DNA of 64,000 bases from assembly GCF_002288635.1 (NCBI RefSeq), contig NZ_NRSW01000001.1, positions 2,747,852-2,811,851 of the forward strand, read 5' to 3'. The position numbers were made by a program, and so were the translations under genes. Positions 9,113-17,720 of the stretch are shown one piece after another. This DNA comes from Mucilaginibacter sp. MD40 (GTDB lineage Bacteria > Bacteroidota > Bacteroidia > Sphingobacteriales > Sphingobacteriaceae). How positions within the stretch are numbered: position 1 is the first letter of the stretch; the number at the start of each line of letters is the position of its first letter. Below the pieces are notes generated by a model. It was not told where the DNA came from, did not search any database, and saw nothing but the letters and a program-made list of their open reading frames with translations.

Positions 9113-9140
9113 CTAATCTCTAATCACAAATCACTAATCA
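9113..9140. repeat. Tandem heptamer CTAATCA, 4 copies
   Basis: Four contiguous 7-base units (CTAATCT, CTAATCA, CAAATCA, CTAATCA) lie 4 bases after the gdhA stop codon. The period is 7, as in the repeats at 4840 and 45400, but the unit is different. Confidence 0.85.
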
Positions 9141-9144
9141 CCAT

Positions 9145-10581
9145 TTACGGCCACACACCAAGGTTTTGGTATGACACCGCAATTTTGTTAATAGCGCCAA
9201 CCATAGCCGCATTACGCAGTGTGCCAATGGCTGGGTTGCTTTTGTAGATCTCACGGATCTCGTGGTATGAGCGGATCATAGTATCTTCCAAACCCGAGTT
9301 TACCAACTCCAGCTCTGATGCACCTTTTACAATGGTGGCACGTTGGATAGGTGTTAAAGCGATGCCGGTAATCCCTTCTACCATATTTACCAGGTTAAGG
9401 TTGGAGTTTTCTTCAAAACGGCGGTTCATGCGGCCAAACGCTACATGGCTCAGGTTTTTTAACCACTCAAAATACGATACGGTTACACCACCAGCGTTAG
9501 CATACATATCCGGGATGATCATACCTCCATTTTGGTAAAATATAGCTTCAGCTTCCGGTGAAGTTGGGCCGTTTGCACCCTCAGCAATAATTTTTGCTTT
9601 AACGTTGCGGATGTTCGCCTCGGTTATCTGGTTCTCTAAAGCAGCCGGTACAAGAATATCACATGGCTGCTCCAGGCCTTCCATGGTGTTTTTAAACTCT
9701 TGTTTGGCTCCTGCATAACCTAAGATAGAACCGGTTGATTTGCGGTGCTGGAACACTGCTTCAACATCTAAACCGTCCTCGTTGTAAACGGCACCTTCAA
9801 ACTCGCAGATACCTACGATAAGTGCACCAAACTCTGACAAGAACTTAGCTGAGTAATAACCCACGTTACCTAAACCTTGTACGATGACCTTTTTGCCTGA
9901 TAAACCGGTTGTTAAACCCAGTTTATCCATATCCTCGGCAACGCTTACGCACTCGCGAACGGCAATGGCTACACCACGGCCGGTAGCTTCTCTCCTGCCG
10001 GCTATCCCGTGTAATGCAATTGGCTTACCGGTTACGGCACCAAGTGCATCCAGCTGGCCAGGATTCATGGTGGCATAAGTATCGGCAATCCAGCTCATCT
10101 CGCGCTCGCCTGATCCGTAATCCGGTGCAGGTACGTCAATGCTTGGACCAATAAAGTTCTTCTTAATTAATTCTACTGTGTAACGGCGAGTAATGTTTTC
10201 TAACTCGCCAACGGTGTAATTTTTAGGGTTAATTTTGATACCGCCTTTAGCACCACCAAAAGGTACGTTAACGATGGCACATTTGTAAGTCATTAATGCT
10301 GCAAGGGCCATTACTTCGTCTTCGTTCACCATTTCGCTGTAGCGAATACCACCTTTAGTTGGTGACTGGTGGTGAGAGTGCTCAACGCGCCATGCGTCAA
10401 TAACTTCAAAGCCATTGCCTTTACGTATTGGGAAGCGGAAGCGATAAACGCTGTTACATGATTTGATCTGGTCTAATAAACCGGCATCGTGCTTGGTGAA
10501 TTGCGCTGCGTGATCGAAGTTTTTACAAACGTCGCCAAAGAAATGCGTTTCCTGGTTCGCAGTCGGGTTATTCGTGCTCAT
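9145..10581 (-). CDS. Glu/Leu/Phe/Val dehydrogenase (probable glutamate dehydrogenase)
   Basis: Catalyses reversible oxidative deamination of an amino acid, most likely glutamate to 2-oxoglutarate and ammonia, in the cytosol. The N-terminal domain has the substrate-lysine region [17 protein letters not shown] and the catalytic aspartate region [16 protein letters not shown]; the C-terminal Rossmann domain has [15 protein letters not shown]. The length of 478 residues is slightly longer than the common 410-450 hexameric form. The ATG at 10581 is the only sensible start. It sits inside the ccm locus, between ccmD-like and ccmE, but on the same strand; whether it is cotranscribed is unclear because there are 159 bases upstream. 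Cofactor preference cannot be told safely. Confidence 0.92.
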   Translation of the reverse strand: MSTNNPTANQETHFFGDVCKNFDHAAQFTKHDAGLLDQIKSCNSVYRFRFPIRKGNGFEVIDAWRVEHSHHQSPTKGGIRYSEMVNEDEVMALAALMTYKCAIVNVPFGGAKGGIKINPKNYTVGELENITRRYTVELIKKNFIGPSIDVPAPDYGSGEREMSWIADTYATMNPGQLDALGAVTGKPIALHGIAGRREATGRGVAIAVRECVSVAEDMDKLGLTTGLSGKKVIVQGLGNVGYYSAKFLSEFGALIVGICEFEGAVYNEDGLDVEAVFQHRKSTGSILGYAGAKQEFKNTMEGLEQPCDILVPAALENQITEANIRNVKAKIIAEGANGPTSPEAEAIFYQNGGMIIPDMYANAGGVTVSYFEWLKNLSHVAFGRMNRRFEENSNLNLVNMVEGITGIALTPIQRATIVKGASELELVNSGLEDTMIRSYHEIREIYKSNPAIGTLRNAAMVGAINKIAVSYQNLGVWP

Positions 10582-10740
10582 ATTTAGATTTTTGGTATAA
10601 TTATTAATTTCTTAAAAAATTGCTCAAATTTGGTGCTTTTTTTACCAATATCGCAACTATAAAAAAGATGGTGTTTGGTTTACACCTTACCAATCGGCAA
10701 GGAAAAACATCATTTAAACAACGCTACAGGGCTTTTTGAT

Positions 10741-10950
10741 TTAATTTTCTTTTTCAATTTTTTTTAAGCGTCTGTCTATGGTAAACAGGTAAATAGCCAG
10801 CCCAACAAATACAATGGCTATAGTTGCAACTACTACGTATATCTTGCCGGAGCTGCGTAATACATCAGCCATTTCAACAGTTTTGCTGCCCTGGGCATTT
10901 ACCGCCACAAAGCTTAACATCAGTACTATCAGGGTTATAAGTTTCTTCAT
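10741..10950 (-). CDS. Small CcmD-like membrane protein
   Basis: A 69-residue protein with an N-terminal signal or membrane segment (residues 3-18, ending VNAQ), a second hydrophobic helix (about residues 38-57, VVVATIAIVFVGLAIYLF) and a charged tail, DRRLKKIEKEN. CcmD in System I is a small one-helix protein that helps release haem-loaded CcmE from the CcmABC complex. The identification rests mainly on position: it starts 2 bases after the stop codon of ccmC, on the same strand, as in typical ccmC-ccmD pairs, and on the tail of the helix followed by basic residues. It could be an unrelated small membrane protein. Confidence 0.65.
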   Translation of the reverse strand: MKKLITLIVLMLSFVAVNAQGSKTVEMADVLRSSGKIYVVVATIAIVFVGLAIYLFTIDRRLKKIEKEN

Positions 10951-10952
10951 TT

Positions 10953-11630
10953 TTAGTTAATGGCGTTCTTTTTATGTTCAATTAAGCGAATGCGATAGCG
11001 GATGGTAGCTATCCATAGTGATAGCAAACTCCAACCTATAAATGCCGGGTATAACACCAAACGCATGTGACTGTCCAGGTCGTATTTATTAAAGCCGGGA
11101 TTACCGCCCGCACCGCCCGGGTGAAGCGAATCTGTCATGCGCGGTAACACAAACAATAAAACAATCATTATCGGGAAGGCGAAAATATTGTAGATAGCGG
11201 AGATCTTGGCCCGGGTTTGTTCCTCGTCGATAGAATTACGCAGCACCAGGTAAGCGCAATATAGTAGAAAAGCGATAGCAGCGCTGTTCTGTTTAGGGTC
11301 GCCGCTCCAGAACTCGCCCCAGGTGTATTTTGCCCAAAGCATCCCGGTTATCAAACCTAATCCGTAAAATATCATACCTGTGTTTACACACTCAACAGCG
11401 GCAAGGTCATGTTCCTCTTTCCCTGTGCGTAAGTACAAAACACTAAAGAATACAGAGGTCACCAATGCGGTTAGCATAGCCATCCACATGGGTACGTGGA
11501 AATACAGATTGCGAATGGTTTCGTGCAGGATATCCAGGCGTGGCACCTGGAAAAGCATACCGGATATGAGTGTGTAGAACACCAGCACTACAGCCAGCAC
11601 CTTCCACCAGGTTTTGTATATAAACTTCAT
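10953..11630 (-). CDS. ccmC: Haem-handling membrane protein CcmC
   Basis: A 225-residue inner-membrane protein of the CcmC/CcsA family with about six membrane segments. It presents haem to CcmE. The WWD-type motif is WGEFWSGDPKQNSAAIAFL, a divergent form of the usual WGxxWxWDxR, and histidines lie in the flanking loops (for example NLYFHVPMWMAML before it). ATG at 11630 (MKFIYKTWW) is preferred to an in-frame TTG at 11657. The gene is followed directly by the CcmD-like gene. No ccmA is adjacent, so the ABC part of the complex must be elsewhere or absent. Confidence 0.9.
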   Translation of the reverse strand: MKFIYKTWWKVLAVVLVFYTLISGMLFQVPRLDILHETIRNLYFHVPMWMAMLTALVTSVFFSVLYLRTGKEEHDLAAVECVNTGMIFYGLGLITGMLWAKYTWGEFWSGDPKQNSAAIAFLLYCAYLVLRNSIDEEQTRAKISAIYNIFAFPIMIVLLFVLPRMTDSLHPGGAGGNPGFNKYDLDSHMRLVLYPAFIGWSLLSLWIATIRYRIRLIEHKKNAIN

Positions 11631-11763
11631 ATCAAAAATATGCGGCAAAGGTAGCAATAAGATACATCCGATTATATGCCCAGCGTCATATTTAGCAATG
11701 TTTTACTATGCAAGCATAACGTTTAATAACTTGTAGCATTTAAGCTTATTTAGTTATCAAATC

Positions 11764-11812
11764 CTAAACTCTAAAAGAAAAGTCCTAAATGCTAAACGCT
11801 AAATAGTAAAGA
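11764..11812. repeat. Array of degenerate heptamers CTAAANN, 7 units
   Basis: Seven consecutive 7-base units (CTAAACT, CTAAAAG, AAAAGTC, CTAAATG, CTAAACG, CTAAATA, GTAAAGA) fill most of the gap between ccmC and the next upstream gene. The left edge CCTAAACTCTAAA (11763-11775) has a perfect 13-base complement at 11848-11860, just before the stop codon of that gene, so the whole 98 bases can fold as a long hairpin. Confidence 0.8.
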
Positions 11813-11862
11813 GAAATTAGGAAGTAGTCCACCAATGTGACGCGTCCTTTAGAGTTTAGGGT

Positions 11863-13056
11863 TTACTTATCACTTGGTTCATAATCCACCGGCAGCATGT
11901 TAGACAGTTTTGATTTGGACCATGTGCCTTCGTTTAAAGGAGCATTTCCTATTACGGTTCCGTTCATATCAAAAACAGCATAGCCGCCGTTCAGGGTGAG
12001 CACACTTGCTTCATAATTAGGCATATCCAATGGCCGGTAAAGATCTTTAAAGTCTACCGTTTCCATTTTTTTAGTGTAGGTTACGTATAAATAATGCGGA
12101 AATGTAATCGCATATATTCCCGGCTGCTCGGTAGTCCGTAACACATCTCTTGCAACGAGCGGTGGTTTAACTAAATGCTCCTGGTACCATCTGGGCATGC
12201 TTTCCTTTTGCAACCAGTACATTACCGAATCGCGGTTATACCCGTTAAATTGCTTTAGCTTTCTTTTAATTACTGCTTCCGGTGGGCGGTTAGGATCAAT
12301 GCTTCGCGTAAAATCACACATCACGAAGCCTTCTTCCGCAAGCTTGTTTTTATACAAAGAGCGATAGAAATGTCGCGAAGACCCGTAATAAGCTTCATCG
12401 CGTTTAACTTTCCATTTTAATTTCTGTTCGGGTGTGCCTGGCAAATCCTCAAACAAAGCGCGCCCACTGTAACTTATTATACCACCAATATTATCACTGG
12501 TAAAATCTTTTAGTAAAAATTTTACTTTATAACCGAGCGCATAATTCTCCACTTCAAGAAATTCATCTGTGGAAGCTTCCAATGTTTGTGTCCTGCGCGT
12601 GTAGGAGAGATTAAGCACACGAGGATTGGCCACCTTACACAGCTTGGCATTATCAGTAATCCCAATAAATTCTTTTTTAAACTGCTCATAATTCTTTTTC
12701 CAGTCGGCGTTAGTAGTGATTACGACCTCGCGCATCATCATTACCTTAGGTGTTAGGCTAATGCTTAGGTCCAAAGTGTTATTATTTACCTGTACCTTTT
12801 GAGTGTATTCCTCATAGCCCAATATGGAAACCACTAAGTCATACTGTCCAGGTTTTACGCCACGAAGGGAAAAAGTCCCATCGTCGGCGGTCGCGGTACC
12901 ATAAGAAGCATTGTTTAAAAAAACGCTGGCTTTAGCAACCGGGGTTGTGCCGCCCTGCGCGGTTATCTTGCCAATGATAACGCCGTTTTGCGCTTTAGTG
13001 GCAAAAGGCACCAACAAACAACATATAAAAGCGAAGCGAAAGGTTAATCGCGCCAT
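11863..13056 (-). CDS. Secreted protein with carboxypeptidase regulatory-like domain
   Basis: A 397-residue protein with a signal peptide (residues 1-22, ending ATKAQ) and a CarboxypepD_reg-like beta-sandwich at about 24-110, recognised by GTATADDGTFSLRGVKPG and LVVSILGYEEYTQKV. The domain is common at the N-terminus of Bacteroidota outer-membrane proteins. The rest, about 280 residues, is not recognised and shows no membrane segments; it is rich in aromatic and charged residues. It overlaps the end of ccmB by 13 bases and so is translationally coupled to it, yet no link to cytochrome assembly is known to me. It is probably periplasmic or on the outer membrane. Function unknown. Confidence 0.75.
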   Translation of the reverse strand: MARLTFRFAFICCLLVPFATKAQNGVIIGKITAQGGTTPVAKASVFLNNASYGTATADDGTFSLRGVKPGQYDLVVSILGYEEYTQKVQVNNNTLDLSISLTPKVMMMREVVITTNADWKKNYEQFKKEFIGITDNAKLCKVANPRVLNLSYTRRTQTLEASTDEFLEVENYALGYKVKFLLKDFTSDNIGGIISYSGRALFEDLPGTPEQKLKWKVKRDEAYYGSSRHFYRSLYKNKLAEEGFVMCDFTRSIDPNRPPEAVIKRKLKQFNGYNRDSVMYWLQKESMPRWYQEHLVKPPLVARDVLRTTEQPGIYAITFPHYLYVTYTKKMETVDFKDLYRPLDMPNYEASVLTLNGGYAVFDMNGTVIGNAPLNEGTWSKSKLSNMLPVDYEPSDK

Positions 13057-13727
13057 AAAAAGGGAAACAATATGAGGGATGACGCAATTACTATAACATT
13101 TATTGCCAGCAGTGTACCAATATTATTTAAGCTGAGGCTGCGATCAATACCATCCATTGCCGCTTTGCTTACTTTTACTAATATCAGTATAACAGGTATC
13201 ACCACCGGGAAGCTTAATATCGCCATAAGTGTACCATTATTCCCTGCCTTTGATGCAATGGCCGATATCATGGTAAATACTGTTGAAAAGCTTACGCTAC
13301 CTAATAATACTACGATAAAATAATATAAAAGATCATCTACTTTATTGGGAAAGAACAGCAGATAAACTACCAAGGCCAGCACGCTAAGCAACGACATGAG
13401 CAGCGTATTGTAAATTGTTTTAGAAAGAATGATGGCTTGCGGATGGGCAATAGTATAATAGTATAGCAACCGCGCTTTGTTCTCTTGCAAAAAGCTTTTT
13501 GCGACGGCATTAACCGATGCAAAAAGCATAATGATCCAAAAGAGGATATTCCAAACGATGGGGTAACCCGCGCTTTGCTTAAAACCGGGATTTAGATTAA
13601 AAGAGATGTAACATACAAAAACCGTAGACACAATATAAAGCAGGATGCCATTGAATGCGTATTTAGAACGCCACTCCAGGATGATCTCCTTCTTTAACAG
13701 CTCGATAGTTTGCCCGGCCAGTTTCAT
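13044..13727 (-). CDS. ccmB: Haem exporter membrane subunit CcmB
   Basis: A 227-residue protein with about six membrane helices that matches the CcmB permease of the CcmABC haem-handling complex. Recognisable features are the charged N-terminus ELLKKEIILEWRSKYAFN before the first helix and the segment ENKARLLYYYTIAHPQAII that follows the second. It is the first minus-strand gene of the locus; upstream is a divergent SDR gene and no ATPase (ccmA). The overlap with the downstream secreted-protein gene indicates one transcript. The call is firm on family, and the missing ATPase is a point to check. Confidence 0.88.
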   Translation of the reverse strand: MKLAGQTIELLKKEIILEWRSKYAFNGILLYIVSTVFVCYISFNLNPGFKQSAGYPIVWNILFWIIMLFASVNAVAKSFLQENKARLLYYYTIAHPQAIILSKTIYNTLLMSLLSVLALVVYLLFFPNKVDDLLYYFIVVLLGSVSFSTVFTMISAIASKAGNNGTLMAILSFPVVIPVILILVKVSKAAMDGIDRSLSLNNIGTLLAINVIVIASSLILFPFLWRD

Positions 13728-13748
13728 TTTGCGAATTTAATGTAAAAA

Positions 13749-13857
13749 AGTCGGGAAAGTCAGAAAAGTCCGAAAGTCGGGAAGTCAGGAGGACTAAAGA
13801 TGCCAAGCATTCGACTTTCCGACTCATGGACCTCCGGATTTTTCTGACTTCCCGACT
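13749..13857. repeat. Long imperfect inverted repeat made of AGTC-rich units
   Basis: A 24-base left arm (13749-13772) matches the complement of a 23-base right arm (13835-13857) with two differences, and GGAGG (13788-13792) faces CCTCC (13831-13835) inside. The sequence between is built of degenerate units such as AAGTCGGGA and AAGTCAGGA about 8 bases long. It fills the gap between the divergent ccmB and SDR genes, so it lies where both promoters should be. Confidence 0.75.
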
Positions 13858-13876
13858 AAAAACTTACCTTAGCAAC

Positions 13877-14686
13877 ATGGATAATTTGCGGTTAAATAAT
13901 AAATGGATATTGGTTACGGGTGCATCATCAGGGCTTGGGCAGGAAATGGCCCGGCAACTGGCTACCCTGCACAAAGCCAATTTGATTATTGCCGCCCGCC
14001 GTGCGGATAAACTGGAACAACTTAAAACCGAACTGGAAAAGAATACCGGTGTGCAAGTAAAAGTTGTAGTGGCCGATCTATCAACCATTGAAGGTGCCGA
14101 CCATGTTATTGAAGAAAGCCTTGGCAATGGCGACTTATATGGTGCCATACTTAATGCCGGCGTCACCTATTTTGGCCGCCACTCACAATTACAATGGGAT
14201 AAGTTTGAATCCATTTTAAAGACCAATGTTGTAGGTGTAGTACGCATGACCAACGCTTTGGCCAATCACTTTGATAAAAGTAAACAGGAAGGCGGCTTGA
14301 TGCTGGTATCAAGCATGGCAGGTTTTTTCCCCGTGCCTTATCAAACGGCTTATTCTGCAACTAAGGCTTTTATTAATGCGTTTGGTAATGCACTGCATAA
14401 CGAACTGACCAATCCTAATTTTTCGATAACCGTGTTTGCTCCCGGCGGCATAGCTACAGAGATGACGCACGGTGCCGAGTTTGGTGAATTACAGGGCTGG
14501 TTAATGCCGGTACAACAAGCCGCCAAAGAGGCCATACATGCATTTACTACGCGCAAATTCAACTATGTGCCGGGGTTGATGAACCGTTTAGGTAAAATGT
14601 TTATGAAGTTTTTACCTGCAAAATTCATTGGTGGGCGCATGAGTAAAGTTTATTTGAAATCGTTGTTAAAGAGCGAACAACAATAA
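13877..14686 (+). CDS. Short-chain dehydrogenase/reductase
   Basis: A classical SDR of about 269 residues: the nucleotide-binding GASSGLGQEMA, the structural NAG in ILNAGVTYFG, the catalytic serine in MLVSSMAGFF, and YSATK with the catalytic Tyr and Lys. The hydrophobic, basic C-terminus resembles SDRs that act on lipid or steroid-like substrates, but the substrate is unknown. ATG at 13877 is preferred; an earlier in-frame ATG at 13826 would run through the inverted repeat. It is followed by the methyltransferase gene after 5 bases, which suggests an operon. Confidence 0.9.
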   Translation: MDNLRLNNKWILVTGASSGLGQEMARQLATLHKANLIIAARRADKLEQLKTELEKNTGVQVKVVVADLSTIEGADHVIEESLGNGDLYGAILNAGVTYFGRHSQLQWDKFESILKTNVVGVVRMTNALANHFDKSKQEGGLMLVSSMAGFFPVPYQTAYSATKAFINAFGNALHNELTNPNFSITVFAPGGIATEMTHGAEFGELQGWLMPVQQAAKEAIHAFTTRKFNYVPGLMNRLGKMFMKFLPAKFIGGRMSKVYLKSLLKSEQQ

Positions 14687-14691
14687 TCAAC

Positions 14692-15180
14692 ATGGCAGAG
14701 GTTTACTATTTGTCGCCCTTAGGCATTACACACATTGTAGAAGAAGATGGATTTATAATTAAAGTATCTATTCGCGATGAGGAAACCCTTACGCCAACAA
14801 TTACAGAAGTTGCAGTACTTAACCTGGCCATAAAACAATTGGAGGAATACTTTGCAGGCAGCCGAAAAGAGTTTGATCTGCCATTAAATCAACCGGGCTC
14901 TGATTTTCAAAAAACTGTTTGGCAGGAATTGCTAAAAATACCATACGGCACAACTATTACTTACGGACAGCAGTCGCAGAAAATGCAAAACCCGCTGGGT
15001 ATACGTGCAATTGCCGCGGCCAACGGGCGTAATAATTTATGGATAATTGTGCCATGCCATCGCGTTATTGGCAGCAATGGCAACTTAACAGGGTATGCCG
15101 GCGGCTTATGGCGCAAAAAATGGCTGCTTGAACATGAAGCCAAAGTATGCGGCGTTGGGCAAACTACACTGGCATTTTAG
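14692..15180 (+). CDS. ogt: Methylated-DNA--protein-cysteine S-methyltransferase
   Basis: A suicide DNA-repair enzyme that moves the alkyl group from O6-alkylguanine to its own cysteine. The active site is IVPCHRVIGSNG, with the helix-turn-helix DNA-binding part before it (YGTTITYGQQSQ) and the glycine-rich GYAGGLWRKKWLL after it. At 162 residues it is the short Ogt type without an Ada regulatory domain. Its last 17 bases overlap the end of the histidine kinase gene on the opposite strand, so there is no space for a terminator between them. Confidence 0.94.
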   Translation: MAEVYYLSPLGITHIVEEDGFIIKVSIRDEETLTPTITEVAVLNLAIKQLEEYFAGSRKEFDLPLNQPGSDFQKTVWQELLKIPYGTTITYGQQSQKMQNPLGIRAIAAANGRNNLWIIVPCHRVIGSNGNLTGYAGGLWRKKWLLEHEAKVCGVGQTTLAF

Positions 15181-17113
15181 GCATAACCCTTCCCTTCAAA
15201 AGCTTACTTATTTTATTATGTAGCTCCTGTGCCTCAAATGGCTTAGGCAATACGTCATTCATACCTGAGGAGATAGCCTCTACCTGCTCATGCTCAAATG
15301 CCGAAGCAGACAATGAAATAATGGGTATACTACGCTTCGGCTCCTCAAAATCCATACGTATGATACGCGCTGTTTGGTAGCCATTTAATGCCGGCATATG
15401 AGTGTCCATCAGTATCAGGTCAAAATCCTGCTCTTTTAATTTTTCAATGGCCTTGTAACCATTATCAGCCACCTCAAACTCAATATTCCAATCTTTAAGC
15501 ATTTTGGTAACCATAAATTGGTTAATCATATTATCTTCAGCCACCAGCACCCTTGTACTAACAAAAGGTGCAAGTTTGGAGCTTTTTTTTATAACCTTGG
15601 GCTCGGTAACCTGTTGAGAGATGGTAAACCAGTTAGTAAAATTGAATATACTCCCCTCACCTACCTTGCTACTCACGGTAAGGTCACCGCCTTTAAGCTC
15701 GACTAAACGTTTAACTATCGTTAATCCCAAACCCGTACCACCATATTTATTCGCAGTATCATCTTCAGCTTGCTCAAAAGATTCAAAAATCCGACTAAGG
15801 CGGGCTTGCGGTATGCCTATACCTGTATCTTCCACACTAAACTTTAGCTTCACCTTACTATCCTCTGTCTTTTGCAATACGGATACTACAAGTTTTACAT
15901 ACCCCCTATCGGTAAATTTGATAGCGTTACTTAACAGGTTCATCAGTATCTGATTTAATCGCAATGAGTCTAAAAGCAATGTTTCAGGTACATCATTATC
16001 TATTTCAAGTAGAAATTCTAAATTTTTCTCGTCGGCCTGATATTTCAGCAACCCATGTACTGAATTAATAATGCTGCGTACATTATTAGGTGTAGGTACA
16101 ATACTAAATTTACCCGCCTCTATTTTTGACAAGTCAAGTACATCGTTAATTACCCCGAGCAATGATTTTGAAGATGTTTCCAGCATACTAAGCAAATTTT
16201 TTTGCTGGTCATTTATCGGAGTTTTATACAGTAAATTGGTAAGGCCAATAATACCGTTAACAGGGGTACGTAATTCATGGCTCATGTTTGCCAAAAATGC
16301 TTCTTTTACCTTTTTACCATATTCGGCTGCTTCCTTTGATTTGATAAGTTGTTGCTGATAACTCTTTTGGGGCGAGATATCACTGATATTCATAAAAATG
16401 GTGCGTGCCCGGTAAGATATTCTGCACTCAGTCCATATAACGCTCTTATTAAAAGTATTAAACTGAAATTCTGCTACAGACATGGCTACGTTATCTTTTA
16501 TAATTTCACCAAGTTTTTTCCGAAAAGCCGTCTGATCTCCCTCTATTGCTAAATCAACGATACTTTTACCTAAAGCCTCTTGTGCAGTGTATCCTAAAAT
16601 AGTTTCTACAGCTGGATTAATGCTCTTTATTCTCAGGTTATCAGCGTTAACTGAACATATAATGTCCGCGCTGTTTCTTACCACCATAGCATAATTCTGC
16701 AATTCGTCATTTTTATGCTTAATTTCCTCCTGCGTGCGGGCGAGCTGTATAAACGCGTCAACCTTTGCTGATGTTATGTAAGGGTCAAGTGGCTTATAAA
16801 GATAATCTACCGCACCGGCGCCAAAACCTTTAACAGCATACTTGGCTTCCTTGGATATTGCGGTGACAAATATTACCATAATATCTTTGGTGCGAGGGTT
16901 GGACTTTAGCATTTCTACCAGCTCAAAACCATCCATTTCTGGCATCTGTACATCTACCAATGCTATGGATATGTGGTTTTCCCAGGCTATTTTTAACGCG
17001 TCGTTAGGCGAAGTAGTGGTAAAAAGCTTAATATCATTACGCTTAAGAAGTGCCTCAAGAGCAATAATATTCTCCTCTTTATCATCAACAATCAGGATAT
17101 TGACAGGATTCAT
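15164..17113 (-). CDS. Hybrid sensor histidine kinase (REC-PAS-HisKA-HATPase-REC)
   Basis: A 649-residue soluble signalling kinase. Domains in order: an N-terminal receiver (about residues 3-120, phospho-Asp in ALVDVQMPEMDG), a PAS domain (about 140-250, ending in ISDISPQKSYQQQ), HisKA with the phospho-accepting histidine in FLANMSHELRTP, an HATPase with NAIKFTD, DTGIGIP and GGTGLGLTI, and a C-terminal receiver with LILMDTHMPALNG. No membrane segment is present, so the input is probably a phosphorelay through the first receiver, or a small ligand at the PAS domain. It starts 7 bases after cheB and probably belongs to the same transcript as cheR and the kinase at 18.5-22 kb. The ligand is unknown. 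Confidence 0.93.
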   Translation of the reverse strand: MNPVNILIVDDKEENIIALEALLKRNDIKLFTTTSPNDALKIAWENHISIALVDVQMPEMDGFELVEMLKSNPRTKDIMVIFVTAISKEAKYAVKGFGAGAVDYLYKPLDPYITSAKVDAFIQLARTQEEIKHKNDELQNYAMVVRNSADIICSVNADNLRIKSINPAVETILGYTAQEALGKSIVDLAIEGDQTAFRKKLGEIIKDNVAMSVAEFQFNTFNKSVIWTECRISYRARTIFMNISDISPQKSYQQQLIKSKEAAEYGKKVKEAFLANMSHELRTPVNGIIGLTNLLYKTPINDQQKNLLSMLETSSKSLLGVINDVLDLSKIEAGKFSIVPTPNNVRSIINSVHGLLKYQADEKNLEFLLEIDNDVPETLLLDSLRLNQILMNLLSNAIKFTDRGYVKLVVSVLQKTEDSKVKLKFSVEDTGIGIPQARLSRIFESFEQAEDDTANKYGGTGLGLTIVKRLVELKGGDLTVSSKVGEGSIFNFTNWFTISQQVTEPKVIKKSSKLAPFVSTRVLVAEDNMINQFMVTKMLKDWNIEFEVADNGYKAIEKLKEQDFDLILMDTHMPALNGYQTARIIRMDFEEPKRSIPIISLSASAFEHEQVEAISSGMNDVLPKPFEAQELHNKISKLLKGRVMPKMPV

Positions 17114-17120
17114 TTATAAA

Positions 17121-17720
17121 TCAGGTATCAGGTGGTGTTTCTAATAATTTAAAAATATCAGTTGTTGAGAGTACATATTCTGCTGCGTGCATATCAATGG
17201 CTGATTGGGGCATTTCAGTCATTTCTGCTTCAACGGGGTTTTGTGCAATTGTTAACGCTCCGCTTTGACGCAATTTCAACAATCCTGACGCTCCGTCCTG
17301 GTTTGCGCCCGAAAACAGGATGGCGGTAACCTGGTCTTTATATATTTCAGCCACACTCTCAAAGGTTACATCTATAGATGGTTTTGAAAACCATACCGCC
17401 TCTGATACATCCAGGCTAAAAAATCCCTGTTTCTCAACAAGTGTGTGATAATTTGCAGGTGCTACGTAAATTGTGTTTATCGCTATCGGTTCCTTATCAC
17501 TAATTTCTCTAAGGCACATACGGCTGTTTTCAGCAAACAGTTTTTCAATTTCGCTGAAAAAATTTTTTTTACGATGAATAATAATAATTACTGTTTTGGA
17601 ACATTTAGCCGGTAGCAATTTTACTATACGGTATAACAATTTAAATGAACCTGCCGAGCCACCCAGAAGTAATATTCGAGAGCTTTGCCAACGGTGGATT
17701 ATATGATCATCAAGAGCCAA
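17121..17720 (-). CDS. CheB-type methylesterase domain protein without receiver
   Basis: A 199-residue protein that is only the CheB catalytic domain. The expected Ser-His-Asp residues are seen in LLLGGSAGSFK, IIIIHRKKN and SGANQDGASG. The N-terminal receiver of chemotaxis CheB is absent. The start codon appears to be TTG at 17720, 11 bases inside the end of cheR, and no ATG is available nearby. No methyl-accepting chemotaxis receptor or CheA/CheW gene is in the window, so it probably modifies another protein, as CheB/CheR domains do in hybrid kinases outside chemotaxis. The substrate is unknown. Confidence 0.87.
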   Translation of the reverse strand: MALDDHIIHRWQSSRILLLGGSAGSFKLLYRIVKLLPAKCSKTVIIIIHRKKNFFSEIEKLFAENSRMCLREISDKEPIAINTIYVAPANYHTLVEKQGFFSLDVSEAVWFSKPSIDVTFESVAEIYKDQVTAILFSGANQDGASGLLKLRQSGALTIAQNPVEAEMTEMPQSAIDMHAAEYVLSTTDIFKLLETPPDT

